From positions 124,001-188,000 of the forward strand of contig NC_045128.1 in NCBI RefSeq assembly GCF_007655135.1: DNA of 64,000 nucleotides, in the 5' to 3' direction. This stretch comes from Punica granatum. Its lineage: Eukaryota > Streptophyta > Magnoliopsida > Myrtales > Lythraceae. Below are positions 34,997 to 47,764 of the stretch, piece after piece (the first letter of the stretch is position 1; each line of letters starts with the position of its first letter). Below the pieces are notes generated by a model. That model made no database searches. It had not been told where the DNA came from and saw nothing but the letters and a program-made list of their open reading frames with translations. Both the position numbers and the translations under genes were made by a program.

Positions 34997-37526
34997 AGAA
35001 AATCAAGATCAACAGTAAAATATCACAGAATGTATTGCGTTAAAATATCAAAGCCTAAGACACTGACAGACGCTTCATTCTGGCGAATGAGGACATCAAA
35101 AGAGAGTAGCAGTATCTTTTTTTTTTCCCTGCTTTATAGTCCATATGTTTAGAGCTTTTAAAGTGGTTATAGGATAATCTGAAAATATGTACAGACTGGG
35201 GATCAACCTTTGCACAGTGAGAGGCATGTTCCTTGCCAAAAGAAATCACCTTCTTCCTCAAAGAATCTACTTTTCTCAAAACCTGTCAAGAAGCGATGTT
35301 AAATGAAAATAACAAGACCACTCCACTGCTCTAGAACCTCTTAACAGAACTAAACCCATCTCCAGAAGTATATATGCAATGAAAAAAGAACAGAGCTAAA
35401 GTAACTACTTTACCTCTATACTAAATATGTTTTGTAAACACCTATATGCTACACCTCTATTTCATAAACATCTATATGCTATGACAATAAACATAACTCC
35501 GCCTCTTCATGGTGGTCATCATTAGTGGACTCTGAGTTTACAGGGGAGGACCCTCAACCATCCCCCATCAATCATCACCAAAAGAGCATTTTGAGGGGAC
35601 TGAGACTCTCCGTGCTTTGTTCATAGATGATTTATAATTGTAAAATTTGGAATTGTTAGGGAATGGAAAGAATATGCATGTGCTACTAGGTTGGCTTCAC
35701 TCTATCTCTTGCATCTGGGGCTCTGTTGGAAGGAGAGGGTTTGGAGGGGAGGCCTCATAGATTTTCTTCACTCAAGCACCTCCTCAGTCTTCCTCGATGG
35801 GAGTTGCATGTACTATTCAAAAGAGCATTTCCTTTGTATGCCAGCCAAGACTCCATTTTTTCCCAGAATGATTTTATCTTGTCACGGTTCTTCAATTAGT
35901 TCCCAGACTTTATTACCTTTGAGGTTATATATTAATTATCAGAAGTTATCAGACACAAAAACACTTCTAGTTAAAGAAATGAGTGAATTTTAACTCCAGA
36001 CAGACAAAATATGATACGGGAAAGAGGGAGAGAAGAAACAAGAGATCCTACTCGACTGGATTTAGTAGGTAGCTAGTAGTTATGGTTAGACATGATTTAC
36101 CTCTTCGTAATTACCATCCCCTATAGTCAGTTCAACAAGTGCCCTTTCATAAGGGTGCAGATAGCGTTTCTTCGGAAAATTATCGATGTAACCTCTCAAA
36201 GGTGCTGCCAATTCCTAAGATGGAAGAATGACCAAAGATGTCAACACCAGCAGGGCGATGCGATAGATAATTGCTTGACTAACCAAAAGGGGGGACAAAA
36301 GAGAAACTCCCATCAACAATTGTGAAGATACATATACAAAGCATCTCACTTTCATAAGTGCATCAAGTTGCTTTGCACCTCTGTTTCTCTCTCTTTTGGC
36401 AATATTTGCAATTCCTATAAAACATATAAGTTGAGCGCAATTACTCATTTATCAATTTTGAGCCGCAAGATCTGACAGATTCCAAGATAATCTTGAGGCA
36501 AACTAAAAGATTGAATAGTCATGCAGCACATAGTTACTAACATGAAAAGGATGCTTATTGTTACCTTTAGTGGGTGAGACTCGCTTCGCTTTCCTTAGCG
36601 ATGAGTGAAGAATATCAACTGATGGCATTACCATGGGTAGTTTTTGAAACGCACCAAGATTTTCAAGTTTTCTCATGGGCTTTTCCTAAAATTTTAGGCA
36701 CAGTTCAACTCAGCTGTCAAGAGAAGCATACTAATAATTGTAATAAAAATTGAACAAAGGAAAGGATAGGCTGACATTAGTTTTGAGAAATCAAGCAAAA
36801 TCTTGCATACAATACAGATGAACCTAGCAACTAATATTACTTGAGAGCCGCAAAAGGCTCAGATTCAAACGTGCGCCATAAGTCTGTGGGCACAGCCTCC
36901 TCTACCACAGCCAAAACCTTCCCCTCTCTAACCTATCTAAAATCCTCCCCTCCAAGTCCAAGCCCCTTAAATGAAACTGAAAGATATCAACATTCTGTTT
37001 GGTTTCAAAGTTAAAATCACAAAAATTTTAATTTTAACTTTAACTCCACATACTACACAACAAAAATACAATAAAAATATACATTTCCAAAGTCAAAAAT
37101 TTTATCTTTTAACTTTAACTCAACACACTACACAATAAAAACACACGCTTCCCAAGTCAAATTTATAATCACATCTCATTTGTCCATTTCCACAATCAAA
37201 ATCAAAGTTACATTTTACTCCGAAACCAAACGGACCAAAGTCGTCCTCTTCCTATAAAGATGGAACTTTTATTATGAATTGGTACAGCCAGAGAGAGGAA
37301 TCGCTGGTTGGGGTGCGGGGCTCTGCATGAGTTTCAATCTAAAGAAGGAAAGAAACAAGCGAGGCGATGGAGCTGTAACCTTGGGCGTGCTATCTTGTTT
37401 GGGTTGAGCAGTTGGGACGTAACTTCCCTTCACTATTTCATACGTGCTTGTTTGAATGCTCTTCCGAAAGAATATGCTGGAATTGATATGGGTGCCGAGG
37501 CCTGCTAGAACAAGCAGCTCGAACAT
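32191..37526 (-). CDS. NOG1-like organellar GTP-binding protein (PDE318-like)
   Basis: I read 12 exons: 37380-37526, 36565-36685, 36350-36414, 36101-36214, 35208-35282, 34823-34933, 34103-34216, 33916-33987, 33597-33633, 33377-33489, 32452-32658 and 32191-32292 (1278 nt, 425 aa). The middle is a NOG1 N-terminal helical region (about 50-210). A small GTPase domain follows, with the P-loop GAPNVGKS (230-237), DTPG (276-279) and SKSD (344-347) in the place of the usual NKxD. The first 49 residues are Ser/Thr-rich with little acidity, as in organelle targeting peptides. An in-frame TAG lies two codons upstream of the ATG, which supports the start. The length matches the short chloroplast NOG1-like protein whose Arabidopsis mutant is pigment-defective, rather than the ~670-aa nucleolar NOG1. 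The expected role is in organelle ribosome biogenesis. Exon 1 is the least certain. Confidence 0.85.
34962..34995. repeat. (CA)n microsatellite in GTPase intron
   Basis: An uninterrupted AC dinucleotide run begins 29 bases upstream of the 3' acceptor side of exon 6 (34823-34933), inside intron 5 of the minus-strand GTPase gene. Confidence 0.85.
36988..37236. mobile_element. Tourist-like MITE, copy 2, in GTPase intron 1
   Basis: The ends contain CTGTTTGGTTTC and GAAACCAAACGGACC. The interior shares AACTTTAACTCAACACACTA, ACACAATAAAAACACACG and CACATCTCATTTGTCC with the complement of copy 1 at 15075-15325. It is in the opposite orientation. The target duplication is not clear, so the boundaries are approximate. 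Confidence 0.72.
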
Positions 37527-38314
37527 GTTTCTCTATAAGCCGCGGGAAATGGAGAACGGCAATGAGTGGGAAAGGACCCTCTTTTTTTTTTTTTCCCTGG
37601 AGAGGCGGCAAAAGGAAAATGATAGATAGGAAAAGAAAGAACCTTTGGAGCTTCTCCGGAGAAATTTTGAGGAAGGAAGCTGCCATTGTTGCAAGAGGCT
37701 ATAGACGACTGTCATTCTCGCTCCAATCCAATCCAACCCAACCAAAGAAGAAGAAGAAGAAGATAGAATTGGCTTGAGTTGTTGATAGTGTCCCCAAAGG
37801 TCTCCTAGTCCTGACTATAAGCTCAGCTCAGTCTCCGATAAGAGTGACCTTCGATGATCGTCTTGCGCCGCCTGCCTCTGCGCTTTTCTCTCTGTCTGTC
37901 TTGCCTTTTGGCCTTGGACTCCGTTGCTCCGTTTTGTTTCTATCTGAATTGGATAGCCGCCGATTCGATTTGACTCCTCTCACCAAAAAAAAGACTGGGG
38001 CCACTTCTGAAACAAGAAAATAGTTTTGGGGGTAATATCGTAAATTTGAAGCGACTGAGCCTTCAGGAGGAGGAGGACGGGACGGGAGAGCAGGAAAGGA
38101 AAGAGAATCCCTTCCCTTCCCTTCCCTTCCACTCCACTTTCCTTCCGAACGAGAGAACAAAGCCGTCTCCACCCTCGACTGCGTGCGTGCCTGCCTGTGC
38201 ATGCACGTCAAAATATATCGAAGGAGGGGAAGCGGAGTGCCCACAACTGAATCAAGGCGGTAGTCTCCTCACGCTTTTCACCTCGGAGTTTCCAATATCC
38301 AGTGGAGGACAGCA
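37527..38314. promoter_or_regulatory. Shared divergent promoter interval
   Basis: The GTPase gene starts at 37526 going left and NAA35 starts at 38315 going right, so this 788-bp interval must hold both promoters and both 5' UTRs. It has a T-run near 37578-37594 and a CCCTT repeat at 38108-38130 in the likely NAA35 leader. I do not assign individual sites. Confidence 0.6.
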
Positions 38315-41300
38315 ATGGCGGCAGCAGAAGCGTCCATTTTTTCGGGTTCTGGCGATAACTCTGTGTGGACCGATGTATCCCCTCTTCTCCAAGCTGCCTG
38401 CAACGGTCCGTTCTCTATGCCCTTCTTCCCAATGTTAGAGGCAGGAACAACGAGAACTGATATGCAAACATTGGTGATATATAGGTCTGCTCATTTTCAG
38501 CTTTCGTTTTCTCTGGATGCAGGTCTTCAAGATGGCGAACTCATCCATGGAGATAACTTCAATCTCTATGCTGCCATGTCTGCTCTAGAGGTGCTTCTTC
38601 CCCTTCGATTCTGGATGATTTCTTTGATTTTCGCTTCATGAGCAGTCTTCACTCATCTACATAGATTATACTGTTTTTAAAAGTATAATTTGTTTCGGAT
38701 TCTTCAAAGCCAACAAAACTTAGAACCTCAACAAGAATATCTTTCCTCGGAAGAAATTGCTTTTCCTTTTTCTTTTCCCCGATGATTCCGTACCCGTTGT
38801 AGCTTCTGGAAGATCGACACTTATCACTTTGTCATGCCTAGCAGATAATGGACCCTAAGATGGACTCAGGTATGATTGGCAGATATTATTCAGTCGATGA
38901 AGCCATTGATGGGGGCGCTGCTCCAATTCCTATAAGCTTTGATAGAACTGTTGATGTCCAGTGCACAATTGACATCATGGACCATCTCCTGGCATGCGAG
39001 GTAATCAAGTATAGCTTTGTCCATCTGGGTTTTCCCATGATTTGTCCCTGTGGTTGTTAGAAGGATTTTCTCGATCCCTGTTCTACATGGCCAGGAACAT
39101 TCAAAGGAGTAAATTTTGAGTTATTCCAAAGGCGATGATGTCGTCTTCTGTGACTATATCTAACTGTGAAACGGTGTGACTACTATTGGTTTTAATTTGG
39201 ACAATATTTATTCGTTAGCAAAGGTTGGTAATTAGAGTGTGTTCTCTTAATTTCACTATTTGCGGTGTTACATGTGGTGACTGCTGAAGCATTTTGCTTC
39301 GTAAGTTATTGGACAGACATGTTTATCTAATGCTCTAGTTGTTTTGAAGAATTTATTGTCCCAGGTAAAAAAAAAAAGGAGTATTTATAAATGGCACATC
39401 TTTATAGAAGATAATTCATTTTCCTCTGTCAGATCGTGTAATCAAAATGTATTGCTTTCTTGTTTGAGTTTGGACACCAATACCATAACCATTCCCTCCA
39501 CTTCCGTGTTGCTATTGCCATGACTGCCACCCTTTTGCTGCCTCATGCAATGTAATGGCCACTGGAACTCCCGCACTAGAGCTCCAGGCAAGTTTAGCAA
39601 GTGACCTCAACAAAATCCTGCCTAAGCTCTGACTGGCATTGGTGGCCTTACCTGAGATCCTACCAGCACTAGCTTTGGCTGCCAGAGGGGTGTGGGCCTT
39701 GGCTGACGCAATAGGATGAGTCTCTGGAAAGTGGAAAATGACTTTTCGAAATGAAAGAAGTCATTTTCCTGAATTTATATGTCACTTCACTAGTTGAGAA
39801 AGGAAATGATCCTGTTGACATTCCAGTTCTCGAATCTGTTCATGGTAGGCTACATGGCACAAGGGGCATTCGCTGGCACAAACTGTCTTCTCTTGCATAT
39901 ATCTTTTGAGGCCTGAAAGGACTACTTCACATGCCTTGCTGCATTCTTATAGCAGCGTCATACGTGCAACCTGCAAGGCTGTTATCTCAGTTGTCTCAGA
40001 TGCAAGAACGCATGAAGTAAAGTATTCCAGCAACTCTTTCTGCCTCTATTTATGTGCGGCTGAAATTGTTGATCTTAATTTCTTAGGCTAGCAGTTTCTT
40101 TAAGATTTTCTAACTCCTTTTCTTTCATCAGTCAAAGGCACAAAAAAGAAAAACTTTTCTATTAAAAGTTGATCCTCATGCTAGTTTTTTTCCACTAGTA
40201 TGATTTTGTATAGTTCACAATGTTTCTGCCAAGATATGTTTCTAACCCATTGGTAGTTCATTTCTTTTTGCTAGGAAGAAGATCTTTTCACTATGATGTA
40301 TGGTTTGAATTTGAACGGTGAAGATGAAAAGTGCCTGTCAATTTTAAATGCCGTTGAAGAAACAATTTCTCGGCAGTTGCGTGCTTGTAGAGCTCTGTCA
40401 GCACGAAGAAAAGTCTTAGAAGGTAAAAGTCTGATTACTTAGTTATTATCAGCATTTAGTATTGAGCTCCGTCGTCATGTTAGATGAGCAGAAGTGTCAA
40501 CCAACTAGAGCAATGGGCATGTAGAAAGTCTAGATAGGATAATTTGAAATAAGCTTAATTAGATGCTTTTTTTTTGTGCAATTAGTTAGTGACCTCATTA
40601 AGATGATATTCATTTTACTTTATCAAGCAGGTGATGGCCTTATGACGTGTACTTGTTAATCAGCTTCAGCTTCAATCATTATGATATTTTTGCATATTTT
40701 AGCGAGAGCTAAAGTATATGGAGTTACTTAAGATGATATGTCTGTCACTGTCCAGAACACAGTATGGAATAAGTCTGCAAAGTATATTTTCCGTCGTCAA
40801 CCTATGGGCTCCTCCCCCCCCAAGCCTTTTACTTTTGCTTTTGTCTGTCTCAACCTTAACTGTACGAAGAACTGTTGCTTTATTCCTCCTGTTCAGATTT
40901 AAATGACTCCATTCAAGAACTGATTTCAAGTTATTTTTTCTAATAATTTGCATTGTGAAATTTTTATTTGAGAAGAAAACAATTAAAAGATGGAAAGGAG
41001 GGGATGCTAGATGGTGGTCATCGAGGCCCACAGTTGACAGTGGTCAAACTTGCCTACTGCACAGGAAGGCCACTAACAACCTTTCTCGAGCTGCCTTCGA
41101 GTTAGAGAAAGGGATCTGGGAGAGGGAGAAAGGGGGAGAAAGAGACTTTTAGAGAGAGAACAAGAAAGGGATACCACTTCTTCTGATTCGGCCAACGAAC
41201 TGCTCTATGTTATGTCTCTGTAATTTTTTAACTATCTGTGGGCAAGTCGTCTTGTGAGATCTTGATTTGTTCATTGAAGGTCAAAACAAAAACAACAAAT

Positions 41301-44300
41301 ATAACTGAACCTTGAATCTTTGTCCATCATTGGTGCAAAGCTTCCTTTCGCTCCCCATCCCCCTTTGTAGCTCCCTTTCTGTTCCTCAAAGCCAGCTTGA
41401 TGGCGGCTGTAAATGGCCTGTTAGTCATGTCTGAGTTCTGACCACTGTCAAGCATTGACTCCGATGACCATTGTTGAGCACTGCTTGTCCGTCCCTTTTC
41501 GGTTTTTTTCCCTTTTTTTAACCTCTCCACTTCGTTTGCAGTATTTCAAACAGTATTTGTTAAGGAAGGACTGACACGACCGTTCTTCATAACACAAGGA
41601 CTAAATCAATTAAGCCAAAGGTAAAAGACAGGAAAAAGTGACCATAGATTGAGGATGAAAAGTATAATTTTCCCAGTAAGATATAGCTGAAGGATACATG
41701 TCAGCTGCTGTGTCCTTATATGGGTGAACAATGTTCAGGGTGGTAGCAATGTGCTTTGATGACTTATTTCATTAGTGGATCGGATCAGAATTGATTGTAC
41801 TTACTTTTTTAGTACTACATTTTGTTGTCATGGCATCTCTGATAAAATAATTGCCTTGCTGATGTTTTAAGTTCTCTAATGCAGATATAGAGCCATTACA
41901 AAATAATCCTATGTTGGAAGAAGGCTATTGTCGAGCTATCCTTGCCCGTTTGCGCTTTCGTAAGGTCTTACCCTGTGTTTGTTTATCTTAGAATCTGTTC
42001 TTACCAGCTTTTTTTTTATTTTACTTCCATGGGTTGTCTTAATACATTTTCTTATCTAATTAATTTGCAAATGCTTTTTCTACCAAAAATGATGTTATTC
42101 TAACCTTATGTAACTTTACAAGCAGATATGTAGTTTTTTTTTTTTGCTAACCCGGGGTATCCGGGCTTCGCCCGACTAATCCCCGAGGCTCTGTGAACCC
42201 CCGGCGGCGCACGGAGCGGGTAATCACGCCAAAGGCGCTCCGGTGGCCCCAAAGGGATTCGAACCGGGTCTCGGTGCAAACTTGTGTGCACATTAACCAC
42301 TAGGCCAAATCCCTTGGGGTTACAAGCAGATATATAGTTACATAATAATGCTAAGTTCCTTGCATTGTGTTGCTTCAACATATTCACTCATTTTTCTTAT
42401 TTTGGTATTGCTATTATAAATGTAGCTGCCTCTTCCGTGACTTGTTTAGGAACTAATGACTAAAATTTTATGGTAAATAGTCCTCTACTTGTTATGACCT
42501 GACTCAATTTGTGTGAAGATTTTTTGTCTTTATACACTTTGAATTTTGCAGTTTCTATTGTTCAACGGTGAATCTTATATTTACTTGGCTTTTCTTCAGC
42601 ATTTCTACCACGTTCTTATGTGTCTAAAGAGACCTCAGGGAAGAGGTCTGCAGTTGGCGAGGAAACACGTTGCATCTTGCATATCTGAGCTGAAAGCAAT
42701 ACGCGAATTATCAGGACAGCATACTGCTTGTGGAGGTCAGACTATCTCAGAAGATAGAACGACTGCTTCTGGCCGTCAACCTGTTGGCTTTGATGCTAGT
42801 TTAAATGCTAGATTATCTGCACCTACTCCACCACGTTCTATCAAGATTCTCAGTTGGAGCGAGGTCAGAATGCAAAATACTCCGTTAATATACTTTACAG
42901 CATCATTTAACATTTTTGCCCTATCTTTGGCTAGGCTATTGAATATTTTCTCAAACTTCTTCAAGATCTGGACATTATTAGTTCCTGTTCATTGGAGAAT
43001 TCGCTGGATTGTGTATTACATTTTGTGGTTCAGTTTCAGAAGTCTCAGCCTGACTTGGTTGCAAGAGCTCATCTCCAGGTTGCGCCTATCCCTTTTCTTT
43101 TGGGTGGTCTTTTTTAAATATATGCAAGAATATTTCACGTCTACATAATTATAAATATATATGCATTATATATATTAAAACTGGAGTTGAATTGACTCTT
43201 TATTTACATTATTTAAGTCAAATGAATTTTACCACGTTATATTCTTGTTGCATTCAATGTGCATTCACCTATTTGCCCGTATATTATTTGTATGACATAG
43301 TCTGAGCTTTCTAGGAAAGAGAAGGCTATCTTTGGTAATTGAGAAAGAGTTTCTCAATATGTATGACATAGTCTGACCTTATGAGATAATGTGACATTCT
43401 GACTTTGAAGCTATTAGCTACTAGTAAGGTGTAGATCAAGAAGATAATTTATCTTTTTAAAGATATGAAAGCAAATGCCTAATCAAAACTATTATGCTCC
43501 GTTTGGTTTCGCAGTTAAAATCACAAAAATTTTAACTTTAACTCAACACACTACACAATCATTTGTTCTTTTTCACAATCAAAATCAAAGTTACTTTAAC
43601 TATGAAACCAAACGCACCATTATTGTCTCAAAAGTTTGAAAAATAGTAGTTTTGGTATTGTATGAGTACTTGTGCAACTTCCTGAAATATTTTGTAGCTG
43701 CTCATCATATTTGTGTCCTATATTAACTGAAAGTATCTACTATCACTTTGTATTTAAGCAAATGAAGGGAAGGGTAGTCATTCCAAGTCTTTCATTTGGC
43801 CTTCATTTAAGGAGGGGGAAGGAATGGAGGGATTCATAATCCATCCATTTCCCTAGGAATGTTGAGTTTTTAGTAACCCAAATTTGGGAAAAATTTGGAG
43901 GGGAGGTGACCAATGACATGACAAGAGAGTAAATTTGCTACATTCCCCTCCCTTTTGAGTTTTTTTTTTTTTTTAATTACTATCCAAACAATAGAAATCA
44001 GATGTTCAGTATTCCTCGCCTCCCTTACCCTTACCTCCGTACCCCCAACAAAACCACCCACAGACCCACCCCCAAACCATCTCATGAACGAATTGTATCC
44101 AAACACGAAGTGTGAAAATTTCGGTTGTTCCATTTGTGATGCTTTATTCATAATGACTATTTAGCTTCACCAACAGCGTCTTCTGCTTCAAGATGGGAAA
44201 CTATTTGGGCGGGAAGCTATTTTTTCTGTCATTAGTAAAGCCGCAACATTGCCTGAAGTTGTAAAGAACCACGATATTGAAAAGATGGAATGCGTTATTC

Positions 44301-47300
44301 AATTAGGACAGGTAGACAGCTATTCCTCTAAGTCACTGTTCAGTTGTTGGAGTAGTTGTTTTGTCTCATGATTTTTGCTGCTCTTATTGCAGTTAGTCAT
44401 AAACTTGCTAAGAATTCTTTGTGCAAATTCTGCATGGCAAAGGCGAAAGCTTGGGAAAATCCTACAAGATTGGCGTGTCACCTATATTCAGGTTCTCACC
44501 ACTGCATTATAATATTTGCCTGTTTAAAGTCAGTTGTTTTGATCTATTTTCTCCTCTATGATCTATCAAGATTCACATGTTTATTACAAGTGCTTGTTTG
44601 CTTATTTTATATATATATATATATATATATATGTCTAAAGAAGCTTTTTGGGGGGTTGGGGGGTCGTGGGGGTGGGGGGATTGTCTTTTCCCCATTCTCA
44701 TTTCTCATGGAGGAGAAAAGTGGAGGTTGAGCTCTTGCATTTCTGGTTAGAACTAGGGATACGATACTAAGTACATATCATTTTCATTCCAATGGTCCAT
44801 AAGTGATTATCTGGTGAGGAAAATACTCAATCATACTAGATGGTCTTGACAGTTTTAACAATTGTTAAATCTGCAGCTTCGTTGATCATCATTTTCTATT
44901 AGTTAAGGGTTCAGTTGTGTCAAGAAGTACCAAAAGGGTGCACACTTGTACTGAAATGGTTATAGAAAATATTTTAAGTAGAATATCAAGAATAATTGGT
45001 ATGAAAGTCAATCAATCTAATAACCTATGAATACTGTTGGGCCACAACATACTTTGATCTTAGTGACCAATAGCCCAATTCTTTTTTTATTTTTTTATTT
45101 TGTATATATGCGAGTGATTGATTGAATGAGAACTTCTGAAAGTTGTCCCCCAATTGATTCAACGCATGGCAAGTATCATGCTAATGTTGGATATAATAAT
45201 CTAGTTTTGTGGTTTTTACCAATAAAAGAAAGTTCTGTGGTGTGCCACTCTTGGCATTGGTGACTCTGTCGCATTTAAATCTGTTAGTTAACTGAATTAC
45301 TCATTTCTCATTGAGCAGTTAGAACTGGCTCTTAGAAGCAAGTTTGGAGAACCTTCTGGCACTCCGAGTGGCGAGGTATGTGCTAAGGCTCTTTAAAGGG
45401 CTCTTTCTAGTAAATTTCTGGATTAGTGAGTGTTCTGTGTTGTCTAATGAGATATGATTTTGAAAAGAAATTGTGGTCTTTCACAAGGGAAAAAAAGAAA
45501 ATAAAATAAAATTGTGGTATACACTCAACCACTCTGTGATTCTTGAAAATTTTGCCACTTTGATAAAATTAAATTGCTCTCATGGAAATAATGTTTCTTT
45601 CAAAGGAGACAGTCTTTCAAGAGAGCATTTCTCTATCTGTGAATATCGTCTTTCCTATCGGAATCAGACTTGGATATAAATAAGAGCTTAAGCCTGTCTA
45701 CCAGACAATAAAGTGCTTCTGCTTGGTATCTGTATGTGTGTCTATGTATGAAAACTCACACTGATTGTCAATGCCCCAGTACTTCTTTGGGTGCTTGGCA
45801 CAAGTTTTCAGCAGTTTTCTTGCTTTTAATGGAAAACTCTGATTTGAATGCATTGCTACACTAATTCTCAATCCAAATGCATGCTCACAGAACATATGCA
45901 TGAATATTCTGAAACAACTCCTCGTCTGGGTGGAAGAGAAAGTGTATTGGATAGCTTCTCGTTTTCTGATGTTGGGCTTTGAGTTGGAGCTCTATTCCAC
46001 TAGTGAATATGGCATGGTGTACTGGTATATCTATGTTGTCTCTGTCAAGCTTGTGGAGAAACTGCATCATAGGATATCCATCAGTAACAGAGGTAAGCGA
46101 GGTTTGTCTCTCACTTTCTTGGTCTGACTTGTTCGTGAGGAAGTGTCGGGTCTTTGTCTTCTATAATATACTTGGTCAGAAGAATTAACTGGCTGCTATG
46201 ATTATTGTCACTCTCAGTGGAAAGGAAAACTAAACGACTGAAAGTTGGTATCATTATATAATAAGCAGAAGTATCAAAACTTAGAAGAATTTTGAGAGAC
46301 TGAAACACGATTCTCTTGTTTAATTGGTCTGTGAATTTTTCCTCCTCCCACTGTCACCACCTGCACAATAGACTAGCACATAGTGACAATTCAAATGAAT
46401 ATTCTTAAGCTGCAGAATGCTTTTGTGCTTCTGAAACATGTTAGTATTCGGACAAATGAGATTAGAGGAGTCTAGAAAATAAATTACAAAACGCATGCAG
46501 TTCAGATATGCATACCTGGGTTTACATAATCTCAGTTGTGGTGCAAGCTTCGGTATCTTTTAGCATAATAGTCCTGAGGTACTCTGTCTACTTTATGGAT
46601 TACTGAATAAACTGACTGTAGTTGAATGTGGATGATGTGCTTCTGTTCACCAGTTAAATGTAGGGGTAAGAAGAAAAGGGTCCCTGGGAAGGATGCGACT
46701 AGGGATATTCAGTTCTCACCAACAGTCTTGTTCCTTCAGTCGCACATATGTCTTGCTGAAGGACTCACAATGGTATAGTTGCCACCTTCTCATCTCATGT
46801 AAATGCAACTTAACTTTTAGGGCACACTTTCAAAATTTACATGCTTCTGATGGAATTATAATCTCTCTCTCTCTCTCTCTCTGTTCTTCACTATACTGAT
46901 GGAATTCTATTCGTTTTGATAATTTGAAAATTGATCTCTTGACTGTTCAAGTTAAAAAAAGAAAAATGGAGAGCTTTTCAACTTTAGAGAATTTTGATGG
47001 TCAAGTGATGTAGTTTATCCGAGCAGATGCTTGCTGCCTTGAGGAATGAGAAGATGATCTTGGAGAGCCCAACCCCTTTCAATAGCGATCAAGAGGTAAG
47101 AGCTTGCTTTCGTAGAACTACAATTATTTTGCCTGCGATTCTCGAGCTCCCCTCCCATTTTATAAAGTGCAATGCGGTAAGTAGTCGGGAGTTAAGCTTG
47201 AATGTGTTCTAACAGAGAAAGGTTGAGATGAGCTGCTTGCTCTAGGTGCACATATCGTATGAAAATCAGCAGTTCTGTATGTTTTACTGATGCTTTCTTT

Positions 47301-47764
47301 GTTGTTTTCTGGCCTTGCCTCAGCGATTCTTTCAGCACTTTGAGCTTCTGCAGAAAGCTGGGATTCCTGATCACAACTCTTATCAATCGTTTGAAGGATC
47401 AACTAAGAATGCGTCCTTATCTGTGAGTATAGAAACATTATTGGATTTGATTATTTTCCCCTCCTTTTTAGTATAAGAAGTGAAGATGGAGTGAGTTCCT
47501 TTTCCCAATGATGCACCATAGATGCTCGCGATGTACAATCATTTCAAGGATGCACAGAGGATAGCAAAGGAGGTGAAGAGTAGTTTCTCAGATGACCCCG
47601 AGAGACTATCTGAGCTCCGAAGGATAGAACAGGTTGCTGAGCATAACAGTGTGGCCCTGAGCTTGCTTTGCCGTGTGGGGGATGCTCTTGACTCATCGTT
47701 GAAGCTGTCTTTTGAGTTCAGCCACCATCCGCATTTTGCCACAGCTGTCGTTAGGCGGTCTTGA
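38315..47764 (+). CDS. NAA35: N-alpha-acetyltransferase 35, NatC auxiliary subunit (MAK10)
   Basis: I read 16 exons: 38315-38405, 38523-38590, 38845-39000, 39849-40016, 40275-40422, 41885-41964, 42552-42863, 42935-43078, 44165-44311, 44393-44491, 45319-45375, 45891-46092, 46654-46772, 47027-47095, 47324-47422 and 47522-47764 (2202 nt, 733 aa, the usual length for plant MAK10). Conserved family segments include [64 protein letters not shown] and [15 protein letters not shown]35 anchors the NatC complex, which acetylates N-termini such as Met-Leu and Met-Phe on ribosomes in the cytosol. Exon 1 joined to exon 2 gives AACNGLQDGE where homologues usually have an Asp before LQDGE, a small oddity. 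Introns carry a SINE, a MITE and a decayed inverted repeat. No lesions in the coding sequence. Confidence 0.93.
40985..41530. repeat. Diverged inverted repeat in NAA35 intron 5
   Basis: The left arm (about 40990-41125) and right arm (about 41345-41530) are inverted, diverged copies. GGTGGTCATCGAG and GTTGACAGTGGTCA on the left correspond to the complements of CGATGACCATTG and TGACCACTGTCAAGC on the right. The arms flank an AG-rich and AT-rich centre. It is probably a decayed foldback or DNA element. Confidence 0.5.
42136..42319 (-). mobile_element. tRNA-derived SINE in NAA35 intron 6
   Basis: Read on the minus strand, the element has a tRNA-like head with an A box TGGCCTAGTGG (42297-42307) and a B box GGTTCGAATCC (42255-42265), spaced as in RNA polymerase III promoters. 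A GC-rich body and a terminal A-run (T-run at 42134-42145 on the plus strand) follow. The near-perfect direct repeat TTACAAGCAGATAT flanks it, starting at 42116 and 42320, which is a retroposition duplication. The head is not a full tRNA gene, because no cloverleaf closes. Confidence 0.88.
43495..43619. mobile_element. Tourist-like MITE, copy 3, in NAA35 intron 8
   Basis: The ends are TGCTCCGTTTGGTTTC and GAAACCAAACGCACCA. TTA flanks both sides (43492-43494 and 43620-43622). It shares AACTTTAACTCAACACACTA and CACAATCAAAATCAAAGTTA with copy 2. At 125 bp it is an internally shortened member of the family. Confidence 0.82.

Noticed and set aside
37438..37745. Alternative N-termini for the GTPase gene (frames starting at 37686 and 37745)
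   Set aside because: They are in other frames and do not join exon 2 in phase; the ATG at 37526 does, and it has an in-frame stop just upstream.
42136..42319. A functional tRNA gene
   Set aside because: A and B boxes are present but there is no full cloverleaf or acceptor stem, and the A-tail plus flanking duplications identify a SINE.
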